Shown: positions 14,401-28,789, counted from the stretch's first letter. The stretch is DNA of 64,000 nt from Metridium senile (GCA_949775045.1 CATKSA010000210.1:168030-232029), one strand, 5' to 3'. The notes: generated by a model from the letters alone, not told the origin. Program-made: numbers and translations.

Positions 14401-15060
14401 GCGCAAGATTTTATTTAGAAAAAACTACAAAATCCTACCCAGAATGCAATATGCCCAAAGGGTGATCTGAAAATGGGTTAAAAAGATCGAGGTTTTAAGC
14501 ACAAAATTTTCGACTAGACCCTGTGGGCAATCTCTGAGAATATTAGAGCATTCTGATAAATGCGCAATATTTTATTTATAAAAAACTACAAAATCCTACC
14601 CAGAATGCAATATGCCCTATAGGGTGATCTGAAAATGTGTTAAAAAGATCGGGATTTTCGGCACAAAATTTTCGCCTAGACCCTGTGAGCAATGTCTGAG
14701 AATATTAGAGCTTTCTGATAAATGCGCAAGATTTTATTTAGAAAAAACTACAAAATCCTACCCAGAATGCAATATGCCCTATAGGGTGATCTGAAAATGT
14801 GATAAAAAGATCGGGATTTTCGGCACAAAATTTTCGCCTAGACCCTTTGAGCAATGTCTGAGAATATTAGAGCATTCTGATAAATGCGCAAGAATTTATT
14901 TAGAAAAAACTACAAAATCCTACCCAGAATGCAATATGCCCTATAGGGTGATCTGAAAATGTGTTAAAAAGATCGGGATTTTCGGCACAAAATTTTCGCC
15001 TAGACCCTGTGAGCAATGTCTGAGAATATTAGAGCATTCTGATAAATGCGCAAGATTTTA

Positions 15061-17557
15061 TTTAGAAAAATCTACAAAATCCTACCCAGAATGCAATATG
15101 CCCAAAGGGTGATCTGAAAATGGGTTAAAAAGATCAGGGTTTTCAGCACAAAATTTTTGCCTAGACCCTGTGAGCAATGTCTGAGAATATTAGAGCATTC
15201 TGATAAATGCGCAAGATTTTATTTAGAAAAAACTACAAAATCCTACCCAGAATGCAATATGCCCTATAGGGTGATCTGAAAATGGGTTAAAAAGATCGAG
15301 GTTTTCGGCACAAAATTTTTGCCTAGACCCTGTGAGCAATGTCTGAGAATATTAGAGCTTTCTGATAAATGCGCAAGATTTTATTTAGAAAAAACTACAA
15401 AATCCTACCCAGAATGCAATATGCCCTATAGGGTGATCTGAAAATGGGTTAAAAAGATCGGGGTTTTAGGCACCAAATTTTTGCCTAGACCCTGTGAGCA
15501 ATGTCTGAGAATATTAGTGCATTCTGATAAATGCGCAAGATTTTATTTAGAAAAAGCTACACAATCCTACCCAGAATGCAATATGCCCTATAGGGTGATC
15601 TGAAAATGGGTTAAAAAGATCGAGGTTTTCGGCACAAAATTTTTGCCTAGACCCTGTGAGCAATGTCTGAGAATATTAGAGCATTCTGATAAATGCGCAA
15701 GATTTTATTTAGAAAAAACTACAAAATCCTACCCAGAATGCAATATGCCCTATAGGGTGATCTGAAAATGTGTTAAAAAGATCAGGATTTTCGGCACAAA
15801 ATTTTCGCCTAGACCCTGTGAGCAATGTCTGAGAATATTAGAGCATTCTGATAAATGCGCAAGATTTTATTTAGAAAAAACTACAAAATCCTACCCAGAA
15901 TGCAATATGCCCTATAGGGTGATCTGAAAATGGGTTAAAAAGATCGAGGTTTTCGGCACAAAATTTTTGCCTAGACCCTGTGAGCAATGTCTGAGAATAT
16001 TAGAGCATTCTGATAAATGCGCAAGATTTTATTTAGAAAAAACTACAAAATCCTACCCAGAATGCAATATGCCCTATAGGGTGATCTGAAAATGTGTTAA
16101 AAAGATCAGGATTTTCGGCACAAAATTTTCGCCTAGACCCTGTGAGCAATGTCTGAGAATATTAGAGCATTCTGATAAATGCGCAAGATTTTATTTAGAA
16201 AAAACTACAAAATCCTACCCAGAATGCAATATGCCCTATAGGGTGATCTGAAAATGGGTTAAAAAGATCGAGGTTTTCGGCACAAAATTTTTGCCTAGAC
16301 CCTGTGAGCAATGTCTGAGAATATTAGAGCATTCTGATAAATGCGCAAGATTTTATTTAGAAAAAACTACAAAATCCTACCCAGAATGCAATATGCCCTA
16401 TAGGGTGATCTGAAAATGTGTTAAAAAGATCGGGATTTTCGGCACAAAATTTTCGCCTAGTCCCTGTGAGCAATGTCTGAGAATATTAGAGCTTTCTGAT
16501 ATATGCGCAAGATTTTATTTAGAAAAATCTACAAAATCCTACCCAGAATGCAATATGCCCAAAGGGTGATCTGAAAATGGGTTAAAAAGATCAGGGTTTT
16601 CAGCACAAAATTTTTGCCTAGACCCTGTGAGCAATGTCTGAGAATATTAGAGCATTCTGATAAATGCGCAAGATTTTATTTAGAAAAAACTACAAAATCC
16701 TACCCAGAATGCAATATGCCCTATAGGGTGATCTGAAAATGGGTTAAAAAGATCGAGGTTTTCGGCACAAAATTTTTGCCTAGACCCTGTGAGCAATGTC
16801 TGAGAATATTAGAGCTTTCTGATAAATGCGCAAGATTTTATTTAGAAAAAACTACAAAATCCTACCCAGAATGCAATATGCCCTATAGGGTGATCTGAAA
16901 ATGGGTTAAAAAGATCGGGGTTTTAGGCACCAAATTTTTGCCTAGACCCTGTGAGCAATGTCTGAGAATATTAGTGCATTCTGATAAATGCGCAAGATTT
17001 TATTTAGAAAAAGCTACACAATCCTACCCAGAATGCAATATGCCCTATAGGGTGATCTGAAAATGGGTTAAAAAGATCGAGGTTTTCGGCACAAAATTTT
17101 TGCCTAGACCCTGTGAGCAATGTCTGAGAATATTAGAGCATTCTGATAAATGCGCAAGATTTTATTTAGAAAAAACTACAAAATCCTACCCAGAATGCAA
17201 TATGCCCTATAGGGTGATCTGAAAATGTGTTAAAAAGATCAGGATTTTCGGCACAAAATTTTCGCCTAGACCCTGTGAGCAATGTCTGAGAATATTAGAG
17301 CATTCTGATAAATGCGCAAGATTTTATTTAGAAAAAACTACAAAATCCTACCCAGAATGCAATATGCCCTATAGGGTGATCTGAAAATGGGTTAAAAAGA
17401 TCGAGGTTTTCGGCACAAAATTTTTGCCTAGACCCTGTGAGCAATGTCTGAGAATATTAGAGCATTCTGATAAATGCGCAAGATTTTATTTAGAAAAAAC
17501 TACAAAATCCTACCCAGAATGCAATATGCCCTATAGGGTGATCTGAAAATGTGTTAA
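15061..17557. repeat. Higher-order repeat, offset 1457 bp (9 monomers)
   Basis: The stretch 15061-16100 recurs at 16518-17557. Shared private markers are GAAAAATCTAC, GATCAGGGTTTTCAGC, CACCAAATTT (15471 and 16928) and GCTACACAATCC. Between about 16100 and 16517 the first unit carries additional monomers that break exact tandem repetition, including a two-monomer repeat of the AAGATCAGG variant. Confidence 0.75.
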
Positions 17558-19099
17558 AAAGATCGGGATTTTCGGCACAAAATTTTCGCCTAGTCCCTGT
17601 GAGCAATGTCTGAGAATATTAGAGCTTTCTGATATATGCGCAAGATTTTATTTAGAAAAAACTACAAAATCCTACCCAGAATGCAATATGCCCTATAGGG
17701 TGATCTGAGAATGGGTTAAAAAGATCAGGATTTTCGGCACAAAATTTTCGCCTTGACCCTGTGAGCAATGTCTGAGAATATTAGAGCATTCTGATAAATG
17801 CGCAAGATTTTATTTAGAAAAAACTACAAAATCCTACTCAGAATGCAATATGCCCTATAGGGTGATCTGAAAATGTGATAAAAAGATCGGGATTTTCGGC
17901 ACAAAATTTTCGCCTAGACCCTGTGAGCAATGTCTGAGAATATTAGAGCTTTCTGATAAATGCGCAAGATTTTATTTAGAAAAAACTACAAAATCCTACC
18001 CAGAATGCAATATGCCCTATAGGGTGATCTGAAAATGGGTTAAAAAGATCGGGGTTTTAGGCACAAAATTTTTGCCTAGACCCTGTGAGCAATGTCTGAG
18101 AATATTAGTGCATTCTGATAAATGCGCAAGATTTTATTTAGAAAAAGCTACAAAATCCTACCCAGAATGCAATATGCCCTATAGGGTGATCTGAAAATGG
18201 GTTAAAAAGATCGAGGTTTTCAGCACAAAATTTTTGCCTAGACCCTGTGAGCAATGTCTGAGAATATTAGAGCATTCTGATAAATGCGCAAGATTTTATT
18301 TAGAAAAAACTACAAAATCCTACCCAGAATGCAATATGCCCTATAGGGTGATCTGAAAATTTGTTAAAAAGATCAGGATTTTCGGCACAAAATTTTCGCC
18401 TAGACCCTGTGAGCAATGTCTGAGAATATTAGAGCTTTCTGATAAATGCGCAAGATTTTATTTAGAAAAAACTACAAAATCCTACCCAGAATGCAATATG
18501 GCCTATAGGGTGATCTGAAAATGTGATAAAAAGATCGGGATTTTCGGCACAAAATTTTCGCCTAGACCCTGTGAGCAATGTCTGAGAATATTAGAGCTTT
18601 CTGATAAATGCGCAAGATTTTATTTAGAAAAAACTACAAAATCCTACTCAGAATGCAATATGCCCTATAGGGTGATCTGAAAATGGGTTAAAAAGATCGA
18701 GGTTTTCGGCACAAAATTTTCGCCTAGACCCTGTGAGCAATGTCTGAGAATATTAGAGCTTTCTGATAAATGCGCAAGATTTTATTTAGAAAAAACTACA
18801 AAATCCTACTCAGAATGCAATATGCCCTATAGGGTGATCTGAAAATGGGTTAAAAAGATCGAGGTTTTCGGCACAAAATTTTTGCCTAGACCCTGTGAGC
18901 AATGTCTGAGAATATTAGAGCATTCTGATAAATGCGCAAGATTTTATTTAGAAAAAACTACAAAATCCTACCAAGAATGCAATATGCACTATAGGGTGAT
19001 CTGAAAATGTGTTAAAAAGATCGGGATTTTCGGCACAAAATTTTCGCCTAGTCCCTGTGAGCAATGTCTGAGAATATTAGAGCTTTCTGATATATGCGC

Positions 19100-22000
19100 A
19101 AGATTTTATTTAGAAAAAACTACAAAATCCTACCCAGAATGCAATATGCCCTATAGGGTGATCTGAGAATGGGTTAAAAAGATCAGGATTTTCGGCACAA
19201 AATTTTCGCCTTGACCCTGTGAGCAATGTCTGAGAATATTAGAGCATTCTGATAAATGCGCAAGATTTTATTTAGAAAAAACTACAAAATCCTACTCAGA
19301 ATGCAATATGCCCTATAGGGTGATCTGAAAATGTGATAAAAAGATCGGGATTTTCGGCACAAAATTTTCGCCTAGACCCTGTGAGCAATGTCTGAGAATA
19401 TTAGAGCTTTCTGATAAATGCGCAAGATTTTATTTAGAAAAAACTACAAAATCCTACCCAGAATGCAATATGGCCTATAGGGTGATCTGAAAATGTGATA
19501 AAAAGATCGGGATTTTCGGCACAAAATTTTCGCCTAGACCCTGTGAGCAATGTCTGAGAATATTAGAGCTTTCTGATAAATGCGCAAGATTTTATTTAGA
19601 AAAAACTACAAAATCCTACTCAGAATGCAATATGCCCTATAGGGTGATCTGAAAATGTGATAAAAAGATCGGGATTTTCGGCACAAAATTTTCGCCTAGA
19701 CCCTGTGAGCAATGTCTGAGAATATTAGAGCTTTCTGATAAATGCGCAAGATTTTATTTAGAAAAAACTACAAAATCCTACCCAGAATGCAATATGCCCT
19801 ATAGGGTGATCTGAAAATGGGTTAAAAAGATCGGGGTTTTAGGCACAAATTTTTTGCCTAGACCCTGTGAGCAATGTCTGAGATTATTAGTGCATTCTGA
19901 TAAATGCGCAAGATTTTATTTAGAAAAAGCTACAAAATCCTACCCAGAATGCAATATGCCCAAAGGGTGATCTGAAAATGGGTTAAAAAGATCGAGGTTT
20001 TAAGCACAAAATTTTCGACTAGACCCTGTGAGCAATGTCTGAGAATATTAGTGCATTCTGATAAATGCGCAAGATTTTATTTAGAAAAAGCTACAAAATC
20101 CTACCCAGAATGCAATATGCCCTATAGGGTGATCTGAAAATGGGTTAAAAAGATCGAGGTTTTCAGCACAAAATTTTTGCCTAGACCCTGTGAGCAATGT
20201 CTGAGAATATTAGAGCATTCTGATAAATGCGCAAGATTTTATTTAGAAAAAACTACAAAATCCTACCCAGAATGCAATATGCCCTATAGGGTGATCTGAA
20301 AATGTGTTAAAAAGATCAGGATTTTCGGCACAAAATTTTCGCCTAGACCCTGTGAGCAATGTCTGAGAATATTAGAGCTTTCTGATAAATGCGCAAGATT
20401 TTATTTAGAAAAAACTACAAAATCCTACCCAGAATGCAATATGGCCTATAGGGTGATCTGAAAATGTGATAAAAAGATCGGGATTTTCGGCACAAAATTT
20501 TCGCCTAGACCCTGTGAGCAATGTCTGAGAATATTAGAGCTTTCTGATAAATGCGCAAGATTTTATTTAGAAAAAACTACAAAATCCTACCCAGAATGCA
20601 ATATGCCCTATAGGGTGATCTGAGAATGGGTTAAAAAGATCAGGATTTTCGGCACAAAATTTTCGCCTTGACCCTGTGAGCAATGTCTGAGAATATTAGA
20701 GCATTCTGATAAATGCGCAAGATTTTATTTAGAAAAAACTACAAAATCCTACTCAGAATGCAATATGCCCTATAGGGTGATCTGAAAATGTGATAAAAAG
20801 ATCGGGATTTTCGGCACAAAATTTTCGCCTAGACCCTGTGAGCAATGTCTGAGAATATTAGAGCTTTCTGATAAATGCGCAAGATTTTATTTAGAAAAAA
20901 CTACAAAATCCTACCCAGAATGCAATATGGCCTATAGGGTGATCTGAAAATGTGATAAAAAGATCGGGATTTTCGGCACAAAATTTTCGCCTAGACCCTG
21001 TGAGCAATGTCTGAGAATATTAGAGCTTTCTGATAAATGCGCAAGATTTTATTTAGAAAAAACTACAAAATCCTACTCAGAATGCAATATGCCCTATAGG
21101 GTGATCTGAAAATGTGATAAAAAGATCGGGATTTTCGGCACAAAATTTTCGCCTAGACCCTGTGAGCAATGTCTGAGAATATTAGAGCTTTCTGATAAAT
21201 GCGCAAGATTTTATTTAGAAAAAACTACAAAATCCTACCCAGAATGCAATATGCCCTATAGGGTGATCTGAAAATGGGTTAAAAAGATCGGGGTTTTAGG
21301 CACAAATTTTTTGCCTAGACCCTGTGAGCAATGTCTGAGAATATTAGTGCATTCTGATAAAGGCGCAAGATTTTATTTAGAAAAAGCTACAAAATCCTAC
21401 CCAGAATGCAATATGCCCAAAGGGTGATCTGAAAATGGGTTAAAAAGATCGAGGTTTTAAGCACAAAATTTTCGACTAGACCCTGTGGGCAATCTCTGAG
21501 AATATTAGAGCATTCTGATAAATGCGCAAGATTTTATTTATAAAAAACTACAAAACCCTACCCAGAATGCAATATGCCCTATAGGGTGATCTGAAAATGT
21601 GTTAAAAAGATCGGGATTTTCGGCACAAAATTTTCGCCTAGACCCTGTGAGCAATGTCTGAGAATATTAGAGCTTTCTGATAAATGCGCAAGATTTTATT
21701 TAGAAAAAACTACAAAATCCTACCCAGAATGCAATATGCCCTATAGGGTGATCTGAAAATGGGTTAAAAAGATCGGGGTTTTAGGCACAAATTTTTTGCC
21801 TAGACCCTGTGAGCAATGTCTGAGAATATTAGTGCATTCTGATAAATGCGCAAGATTTTATTTAGAAAAAGCTACAAAATCCTACCCAGAATGCAATATG
21901 CCCAAAGGGTGATCTGAAAATGGGTTAAAAAGATCGAGGTTTTAAGCACAAAATTTTCGACTAGACCCTGTGGGCAATCTCTGAGAATATTAGAGCATTC

Positions 22001-22200
22001 TGATAAATGCGCAAGATTTTATTTATAAAAAACTACAAAACCCTACCCAGAATGCAATATGCCCTATAGGGTGATCTGAAAATGTGTTAAAAAGATCGGG
22101 ATTTTCGGCACAAAATTTTCGCCTAGACCCTGTGAGCAATGTCTGAGAATATTAGAGCATTCTGATAAATGCGCAAGATTTTATTTAGAAAAAACTACAA
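19100..22200. repeat. Nested higher-order repeats, offsets 1457 and 485 bp
   Basis: The stretch 19100-20030 recurs at about 20557-21487 (offset 1457, nine monomers), marked by AGGCACAAATTTTTTGCC at 19841 and 21298 and CGCCTTGACC near 19208 and 20665. The end of the second unit is duplicated again at an offset of 485 bp (three monomers), with the same marker at 21783. The CAATATGGCC variant recurs near 18498, 19469, 20440 and 20926. Boundaries are approximate. Confidence 0.7.
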
Positions 22201-22299
22201 AATCCTACCCAGAATGCAATATGCCCTATAGGGTGATCTGAAAATGGGTTAAAAAGATCGAGGTTTTCGGCACAAAATTTTTGCCTAGACCCTGTGAGC

Positions 22300-24580
22300 A
22301 ATGTCTGAGAATATTAGAGCATTCTGATAAATGCGCAAGATTTTATTTAGAAAAAACTACAAAATCCTACCCAGAATGCAATATGCCCTATAGGGTGATC
22401 TGAAAATGTGTTAAAAAGATCGGGATTTTCGGCACAAAATTTTCGCCTAGACCCTGTGAGCAATGTCTGAGCATATTAGAGCATTCTGATAAATGCGCAA
22501 GATTTTATTTAGAAAAAACTACAAAATCCTACCCAGAATGCAATATGCCCTATAGGGTGATCTGAAAATGTGATAAAAAGATCGGGATTTTCGGCACAAA
22601 ATTTTCGCCTAGACCCTGTGAGCAATGTCTGAGAATATTAGAGCTTTCTGATAAATGCGCAAGATTTTATTTAGAAAAAACTACAAAATCCTACCCAGAA
22701 TGCAATATGCCCTATAGGGTGATCTGAAAATGGATTAAAAAGATCGAGGTTTTAAGCACAAAATTTTCGACTAGACCCTGTGGGCAATCTCTGAGAATAT
22801 TAGAGCATTCTGATAAATGCGCAAGATTTTATTTATAAAAAACTACAAAACCCTACCCAGAATGCAATATGCCCTATAGGGTGATCTGAAAATGTGTTAA
22901 AAAGATCGGGATTTTCGGCACAAAATTTTCGCCTAGACCCTGTGAGCAATGTCTGAGAATATTAGAGCATTCTGATAAATGAGCAAGATTTTATTTAGAA
23001 AAAACTACAAAATCCTACCCAGAATGCAATATGCCCTATAGGGTGATCTGAAAATGGGTTAAAAAGATCGAGGTTTTCGGCACAAAATTTTTGCCTAGAC
23101 CCTGTGAGCAATGTCTGAGAATATTAGAGCATTCTGATAAATGCGCAAGATTTTATTTAGAAAAAACTACAAAATCCTACCCAGAATGCAATATGCCCTA
23201 TAGGGTGATCTGAAAATGTGTTAAAAAGATCGGGATTTTCGGCACAAAATTTTCGCCTAGACCCTGTGAGCAATGTCTGAGCATATTAGAGCATTCTGAT
23301 AAATGCGCAAGATTTTATTTAGAAAAAACTACAAAATCCTACCCAGAATGCAATATGCCCTATAGGGTGATCTGAAAATGTGATAAAAAGATCGGGATTT
23401 TCGGCACAAAATTTTCGCCTAGACCCTGTGAGCAATGTCTGAGAATATTAGAGCTTTCTGATAAATGCGCAAGATTTTATTTAGAAAAAACTACAAAATC
23501 CTACCCAGAATGCAATATGCCCTATAGGGTGATCTGAAAATGGATTAAAAAGTTCGGGGTTTTAGGCACAAAATTTTTGCCTAGACCCTGTGAGCAATGT
23601 CTGAGAATATTAGAGCATTCTGATAAATGCGCAAGATTTTATTTAGAAAAAGCTACAAAATCCTACCCAGAATGCAATATGCCCTATAGGGTGATCTGAA
23701 AATGGGTTAAAAAGATCGAGGTTTTCGGCACAAAATTTTTGCCTAGACCCTGTGAGCAATGTCTGAGAATATTAGAGCATTCTGATAAATGCGCAAGATT
23801 TTATATAGAAAAAACTACAAAATCCTACCCAGAATGCAATATGCCCTATAGGGTGATCTGAAAATGTGTTAAAAAGATCGGGATTTTCGGCACAAAATTT
23901 TCGCCTAGACCCTGTGAGCAATGTCTGAGCATATTAGAGTTTTGTGATAAATGCGCAAGATTTTATTTAGAAAAAACTACAAAATCCTACCCAGAATGCA
24001 ATATGCCCTATAGGGTGATCTGAAAATGTGATAAAAAGATCGGGATTTTCGGCACAAAATTTTCGCCTAGACCCTGTGAGCAATGTCTGAGAATATTAGA
24101 GCTTTCTGATAAATGCGCAAGATTTTATTTAGAAAAAACTACAAAATCCTACCCAGAATGCAATATGCCCTATAGGGTGATCTGAAAATGGATTAAAAAT
24201 ATCGGGGTTTTAGGCACAAAATTTTTGCCTAGACCCTGTGAGCAATGTCTGAGAATATTAGAGCATTCTGATAAATGCGCAAGATTTTATTTAGAAAAAG
24301 CTACAAAATCCTACCCAGAATGCAATATGCCCTATAGGGTGATCTGAAAATGGGTTAAAAAGATCGAGGTTTTCGGCACAAAATTTTTGCCTAGACCCTG
24401 TGAGCAATGTCTGAGAATATTAGAGCATTCTGATAAATGCGCAAGATTTTATATAGAAAAAACTACAAAATCCTACCCAGAATGCAATATGCCCTATAGG
24501 GTGATCTGAAAATGGGTTAAAAAGATCGGGATTTTCGGCACAAACTTTTCGCCTAGACCCTGTTAGCAATGTGTGAGAAT
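22300..24580. repeat. Higher-order repeats, 810 and 648 bp (5 and 4 monomers)
   Basis: The private variant GCATATTAGAG occurs at 22471, 23281 and 23929, giving offsets of 810 and 648 bp. The third copy also carries GAGTTTTGTGATAAATG, unique in the window. GAAAATGGATTAAAAAG accompanies these units. The same ancestral unit thus appears to have been copied with five and then four monomers. Confidence 0.7.
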
Positions 24581-27500
24581 ATTAGAGCATTCTGATAAAT
24601 GCGCAAGATTTTATTTAGAAAAAACTACAAAATCCTACCCAGAATGCAATATGCCCTATAGGGTGATTTGAAAATGGGTTAAAAAGATCGAGGTTTTCGG
24701 CACAAAATTTTCGCCTAGACCCTGTGAGCAATGTCTGAGAATATTAGAGCATTCTGATAAATGCGCAAGATTTTATTTAGAAAAAACTACAAAATCCTAC
24801 CCAGAATGCAATATGCCCGATAGGGTGATCTGAAAATGGGTTAAAAAGATCGGGATTGTCGGCACAAAATTTTCGCCTAGACCCTGTGAGCAATGTCTGA
24901 GAATATTAGAGCATTCTGATAAATGCGCAAGATTTTATTTAGAAAAAACTACAAAATCCTACCCAGAATGCAATATGCCCTATAGGGTGATCTAAAAATG
25001 TGTTAAAAAGATCGGGATTTTCGGCACAAAATTTTCGCCTAGACCCTGTGGGCAATGTCTGAGAATATTAGAGTATTCTGATAAATGCGCAAGATTTTAT
25101 TTAGAAAAAAACTACAAAATCCTACTCAGAATGCAATATGCCCTAAAGGGTGATCTGAAAATGTGATAAAAAGATCGGGATTTTCGGCACACAATTTTCG
25201 CCTAGACCCTGTGAGCAATGTCTGAGAATATTAGAGCTTTCTGATAAATGCGCAAGATTTTATTTAGAAAAAACTACAAAATCCTACCCAGAATGCAATA
25301 TGCCCTATAGGGTGATCTGAAAATGGGTTAAAAAGATCGGGGTTTTAGGCACAAAATTTTTGCCTAGACCCTGTGAGCAATGTCTGAGAATATTAGAGCA
25401 TTCTGATAAATGCGCAAGATTTTATTTAGAAAAAGCTACAAAATCCTACCCAGAATGCAATATGCCCTATAGGGTGATCTGAGAATGGGTTAAAAAGATC
25501 GGGATTTTCGGCACAAAATTTTCGACTAGACCCTGTGAGCAATGTCTGAGAATATTAGAGCACTCTGATAAATGCGCAAGATTTTATTTAGAAAAAACTA
25601 CAAAATCCTACACAGAATGCAATATGCCCTATAGGGTGATCTGAAAATGGGTTAAAAAGATCGGGGTTTTAGGCACAAAATTTTTGCCTAGACCTTGTGA
25701 GCAATGTCTGAGAATATTAGAGCATTCTGATAAATGCGCAATATTTTATTTAGAAAAAGCTACAAAATCCTACCCAGAATGCAATATGCCCAAAGGGTGA
25801 TCTGAAAATGGGTTAAAAAGATCGAGGTTTTCAGCACAAAATTTTCGACTAGACCCTGTGAGCAATGTCTGAGAATATTAGAGCATTCTGATAAATGCGC
25901 AAGACTTTATTTAGAAAAAACCTCAAAATCCTACCCAGAATGCAATTTGCCCTATAAGGTGATCTGAAAATGGGTTAAAAAGATCGGGGTTCTCGGCACA
26001 AAATTTTTGCCTAGACCCTGTGAGCAATGTCTGAGAATATTAGAGCATTCTGATAAATGCGCAAGATTTTATTTAGAAAAAACTACAAAATCCTACCCAG
26101 AATGCAATTTGCCCTATAGGGTGATCTGAAAATGGGTTAAAAAGATCGAGGTTTTCAGCACAAAATTTTCGACTAGACCCTGTGAGCAATGTCTGAGAAT
26201 ATTAGAGCATTCTGATAAATGCGCAAGACTTTATTTAGAAAAAACCTCAAAATCCTACCCAGAATGCAATTTGCCCTATAAGGTGATCTGAAAATGGGTT
26301 AAAAAGATCGGGGTTTTCGGCACAAAATTTTTGCCTAGACCCTGTGAGCAATGTCTGAGAATATTAGAGCATTCTGATAAATGCGCAAGATTTTATTTAG
26401 AAAAAACTACAAAATCCTACCCAGAATGCAATATGCCCTATAGGGTGATCTGAAAATGGGTTAAAAAGATCGAGGTTTTCGGCACAAAATTTTTGCCTAG
26501 ACCCTGTGAGCAATGTCTGAGAATATTAGAGCATTCTGATAAATGCGCAAGATTTTATTTAGAAAAAGCTACAAAATCCTACCCAGAATGCAATATGCCC
26601 AAAGGGTGATCTGAAAATGGGTTAAAAAGATCGAGGTTTTCAGCACAAAATTTTCGACTAGACCCTGTGAGCAATGTCTGAGAATATTAGAGCATTCTGA
26701 TAAATGCGCAAGACTTTATTTAGAAAAAACCTCAAAATCCTACCCAGAATGCAATTTGCCCTATAAGGTGATCTGAAAATGGGTTAAAAAGATCGGGGTT
26801 TTCGGCACAAAATTTTTGCCTAGACCCTGTGAGCAATGTCTGAGAATATTAGAGCATTCTGATAAATGCGCAAGATTTTATTTAGAAAAAACTACAAAAT
26901 ACTACCCAGAATGCAATATGCCCTATAGGGTGATCTGAAAATGGGTTAAAAAGATCGAGGTTTTCGGCACAAAATTTTTGCCTAGACCCTGTGAGCAATG
27001 TCTGAGAATATTAGAGCATTCTGATAAATGCGCAAGATTTTATTTATAAAAAACTACAAAATCCTACCCAGAATGCAATATGCCCTATAGGGTGATCTGA
27101 AAATGGGTTAAAAAGATCGGGATTGTCGGCACAAAATTTTCGCCTAGACCCTGTGAGCAATGTCTGAGAATATTAGAGCATTCTGATAAATGCGCAAGAT
27201 TTTATTTAGAAAAAACTACAAAATCCTACCCAGAATGCAATATGCCCTATAGGGTGATCTGAAAATGTGTTAAAAAGATCGGGATTTTCGGCACAAAATT
27301 TTCGCCTAGACCCTATGGGCAATGTCTGAGAATATTAGAGCTTTCTGATAAATGCGCAAGATTTTATTTAGAAAAAACTACAAAATCCTACTCAGAATGC
27401 AATATGCCCTATAGGGTGATCTGAAAATGTGATAAAAAGATCGGGATTTTCGGCACAACATTTTTGCCTAGACTCTGTGAGCAATGTCTGAGAATATTAG

Positions 27501-28552
27501 AGCTTTCTGATAAATGCGCAAGATTTTATTTAGAAAAAACAACAAAATTCTACCCAGAATGCAATATGCCCTATAGTGTGATCTGAAAATGGGTTAAAAA
27601 GATCGGGGTTTTAGGCACAAAATTTTTGCCTAGACCCTGTGAGCAATGTCTGAGAATATTAGAGCATTCTGATAAATGCGCAATATTTTATTTAGAAAAA
27701 GCTACAAAATCCTACCCAGAATGCAATATGCCCAAAGGGTGATCTGAAAATGGGTTAAAAAGATCGAGGTTTTCAGCACAAAATTTTCGACTAGACCCTG
27801 TGAGCAATGTCTGAGAATATTAGAGCATTCTGATAAATGCGCAAGATTTTATTTAGAAAAAACTACAAAATCCTACCCAGAATGCAATATGCCCTATAGG
27901 GTGATCTGAAAATGGGTTAAAAAGATCGAGGTTTTCGGCACAAAGTTTTTGCCTAGACCCTGTGAGCAATGTCTGAGAATATTAGAGCATTCTGATAAAT
28001 GCGCAAGATTTTATTTATAAAAAACTACAAAATCCTACCCAGAATGCAATATGCCCTATAGGGTGATCTGAAAATGTGTTAAAAAGATCGGGATTTTCGG
28101 CACAAAATTTTCGCCTAGACCCTGTGAGCAATGTCTGAGAATATTAGAGCATTCTGATAAATGCGCAAGATTTTATTCAGAAAAAACTACAAAATCCTAC
28201 CCAGAATGCAATATGCCCTATAGGGTGATCTGAAAATGGGTTAAAAAGATCGGGGTTTTAGGCACAAAATTTTTGCCTAGACCCTGTGAGCAATGTCTGA
28301 GAATATTAGAGCATTCTAATAAATGCGCAAGATTTTATTTAGAAAAAGCTACAAAATCCTACCCAGAATGCAATATGCCCAAAGGGTGATCTGAAAATGT
28401 GTTAAAAAGATCGGGATTGTCGGCACAAAATTTTCGACTAGACCCTGTGAGCAATGGCTGAGAATATTAGAGCATTCTGATAAATGCGCAAGATTTTATT
28501 TAGAAAAAAACTCAAAATCCTACCCAGAATGCAATATTCCCTATAGGGTGAT

Positions 28553-28768
28553 GTGAAAATGTGTCAAAAAGATCGGGGTTTTCGGCACAACATTTCTGGT
28601 ACATTCTACGACGCAGACCATCAATGTACTAGAGTACAGTATGGAACAAACTCATCACAGTGTAAAGCGGATCTTTTTCTTACAATAGTAGAAACAATCA
28701 ATAAATACAAATTTTTAATTAAAAGAATAATAATAATTCTGACACTTGATGTTGCCGGTATTGAATAA
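28553..28768 (+). pseudogene. Chimeric frame with possible ADAMTS-like exon remnant, copy 1
   Basis: A 71-codon open frame begins at GTG in the satellite (an ATG follows at 28559) and crosses into the insert. Residues 1-14 are satellite. Residues 16-40 read GTFYDADHQC, a run with a Gly near residue 31, and a Cys at 37. The arrangement YDADxQC-x5-G-x5-C resembles the start of the disintegrin-like region of ADAMTS metalloproteases, where a YxAD-QC...FG...C pattern is usual, though the spacing between cysteines is about one residue longer. GTAAAG at 28662 could be a splice donor ending an exon. After residue 40 the frame turns Ile/Lys rich and stops at TAA. I infer a truncated exon with intron sequence, not a working gene. 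No promoter, catalytic HExxH motif or other domain is present. Chance resemblance cannot be excluded. Confidence 0.35.
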
Positions 28769-28789
28769 AATATGGAACTATTATGTAAA

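Larger units (their letters stand above)
1..28595. repeat. Satellite array segment A, 162-bp monomer
   Basis: This is a head-to-tail array of about 177 copies of a 162-bp monomer. The spacing is seen directly: the CAAGATTTTA landmark falls at 1, 163 and 325, and so on through the segment. Using 1-162 as reference, a monomer holds an A6 tract (16-21), a CCCTATAGGG palindrome (51-60), two GATC sites (62 and 83), an AAAATTTT core (101-108) and a GCATT/AATGC stem (146-161). A common variant reads CCCAAAGGG and is 161 bp. Before about 25 kb the segment is rich in variants CCCGATAGGG, GGATTGTCGG, CGCCTTGACC and TAGTCCCTG with TGATATATGCG. No gene is present; each monomer carries stops in its frames. 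The array runs off the left edge of the window. The family is not one I recognise by name. Confidence 0.98.

Noticed and set aside
1..28595. CRISPR array, because of the regular repetition
   Set aside because: There are no short repeats separated by unique spacers. The whole 162-bp period is repeated, and no cas gene is present.
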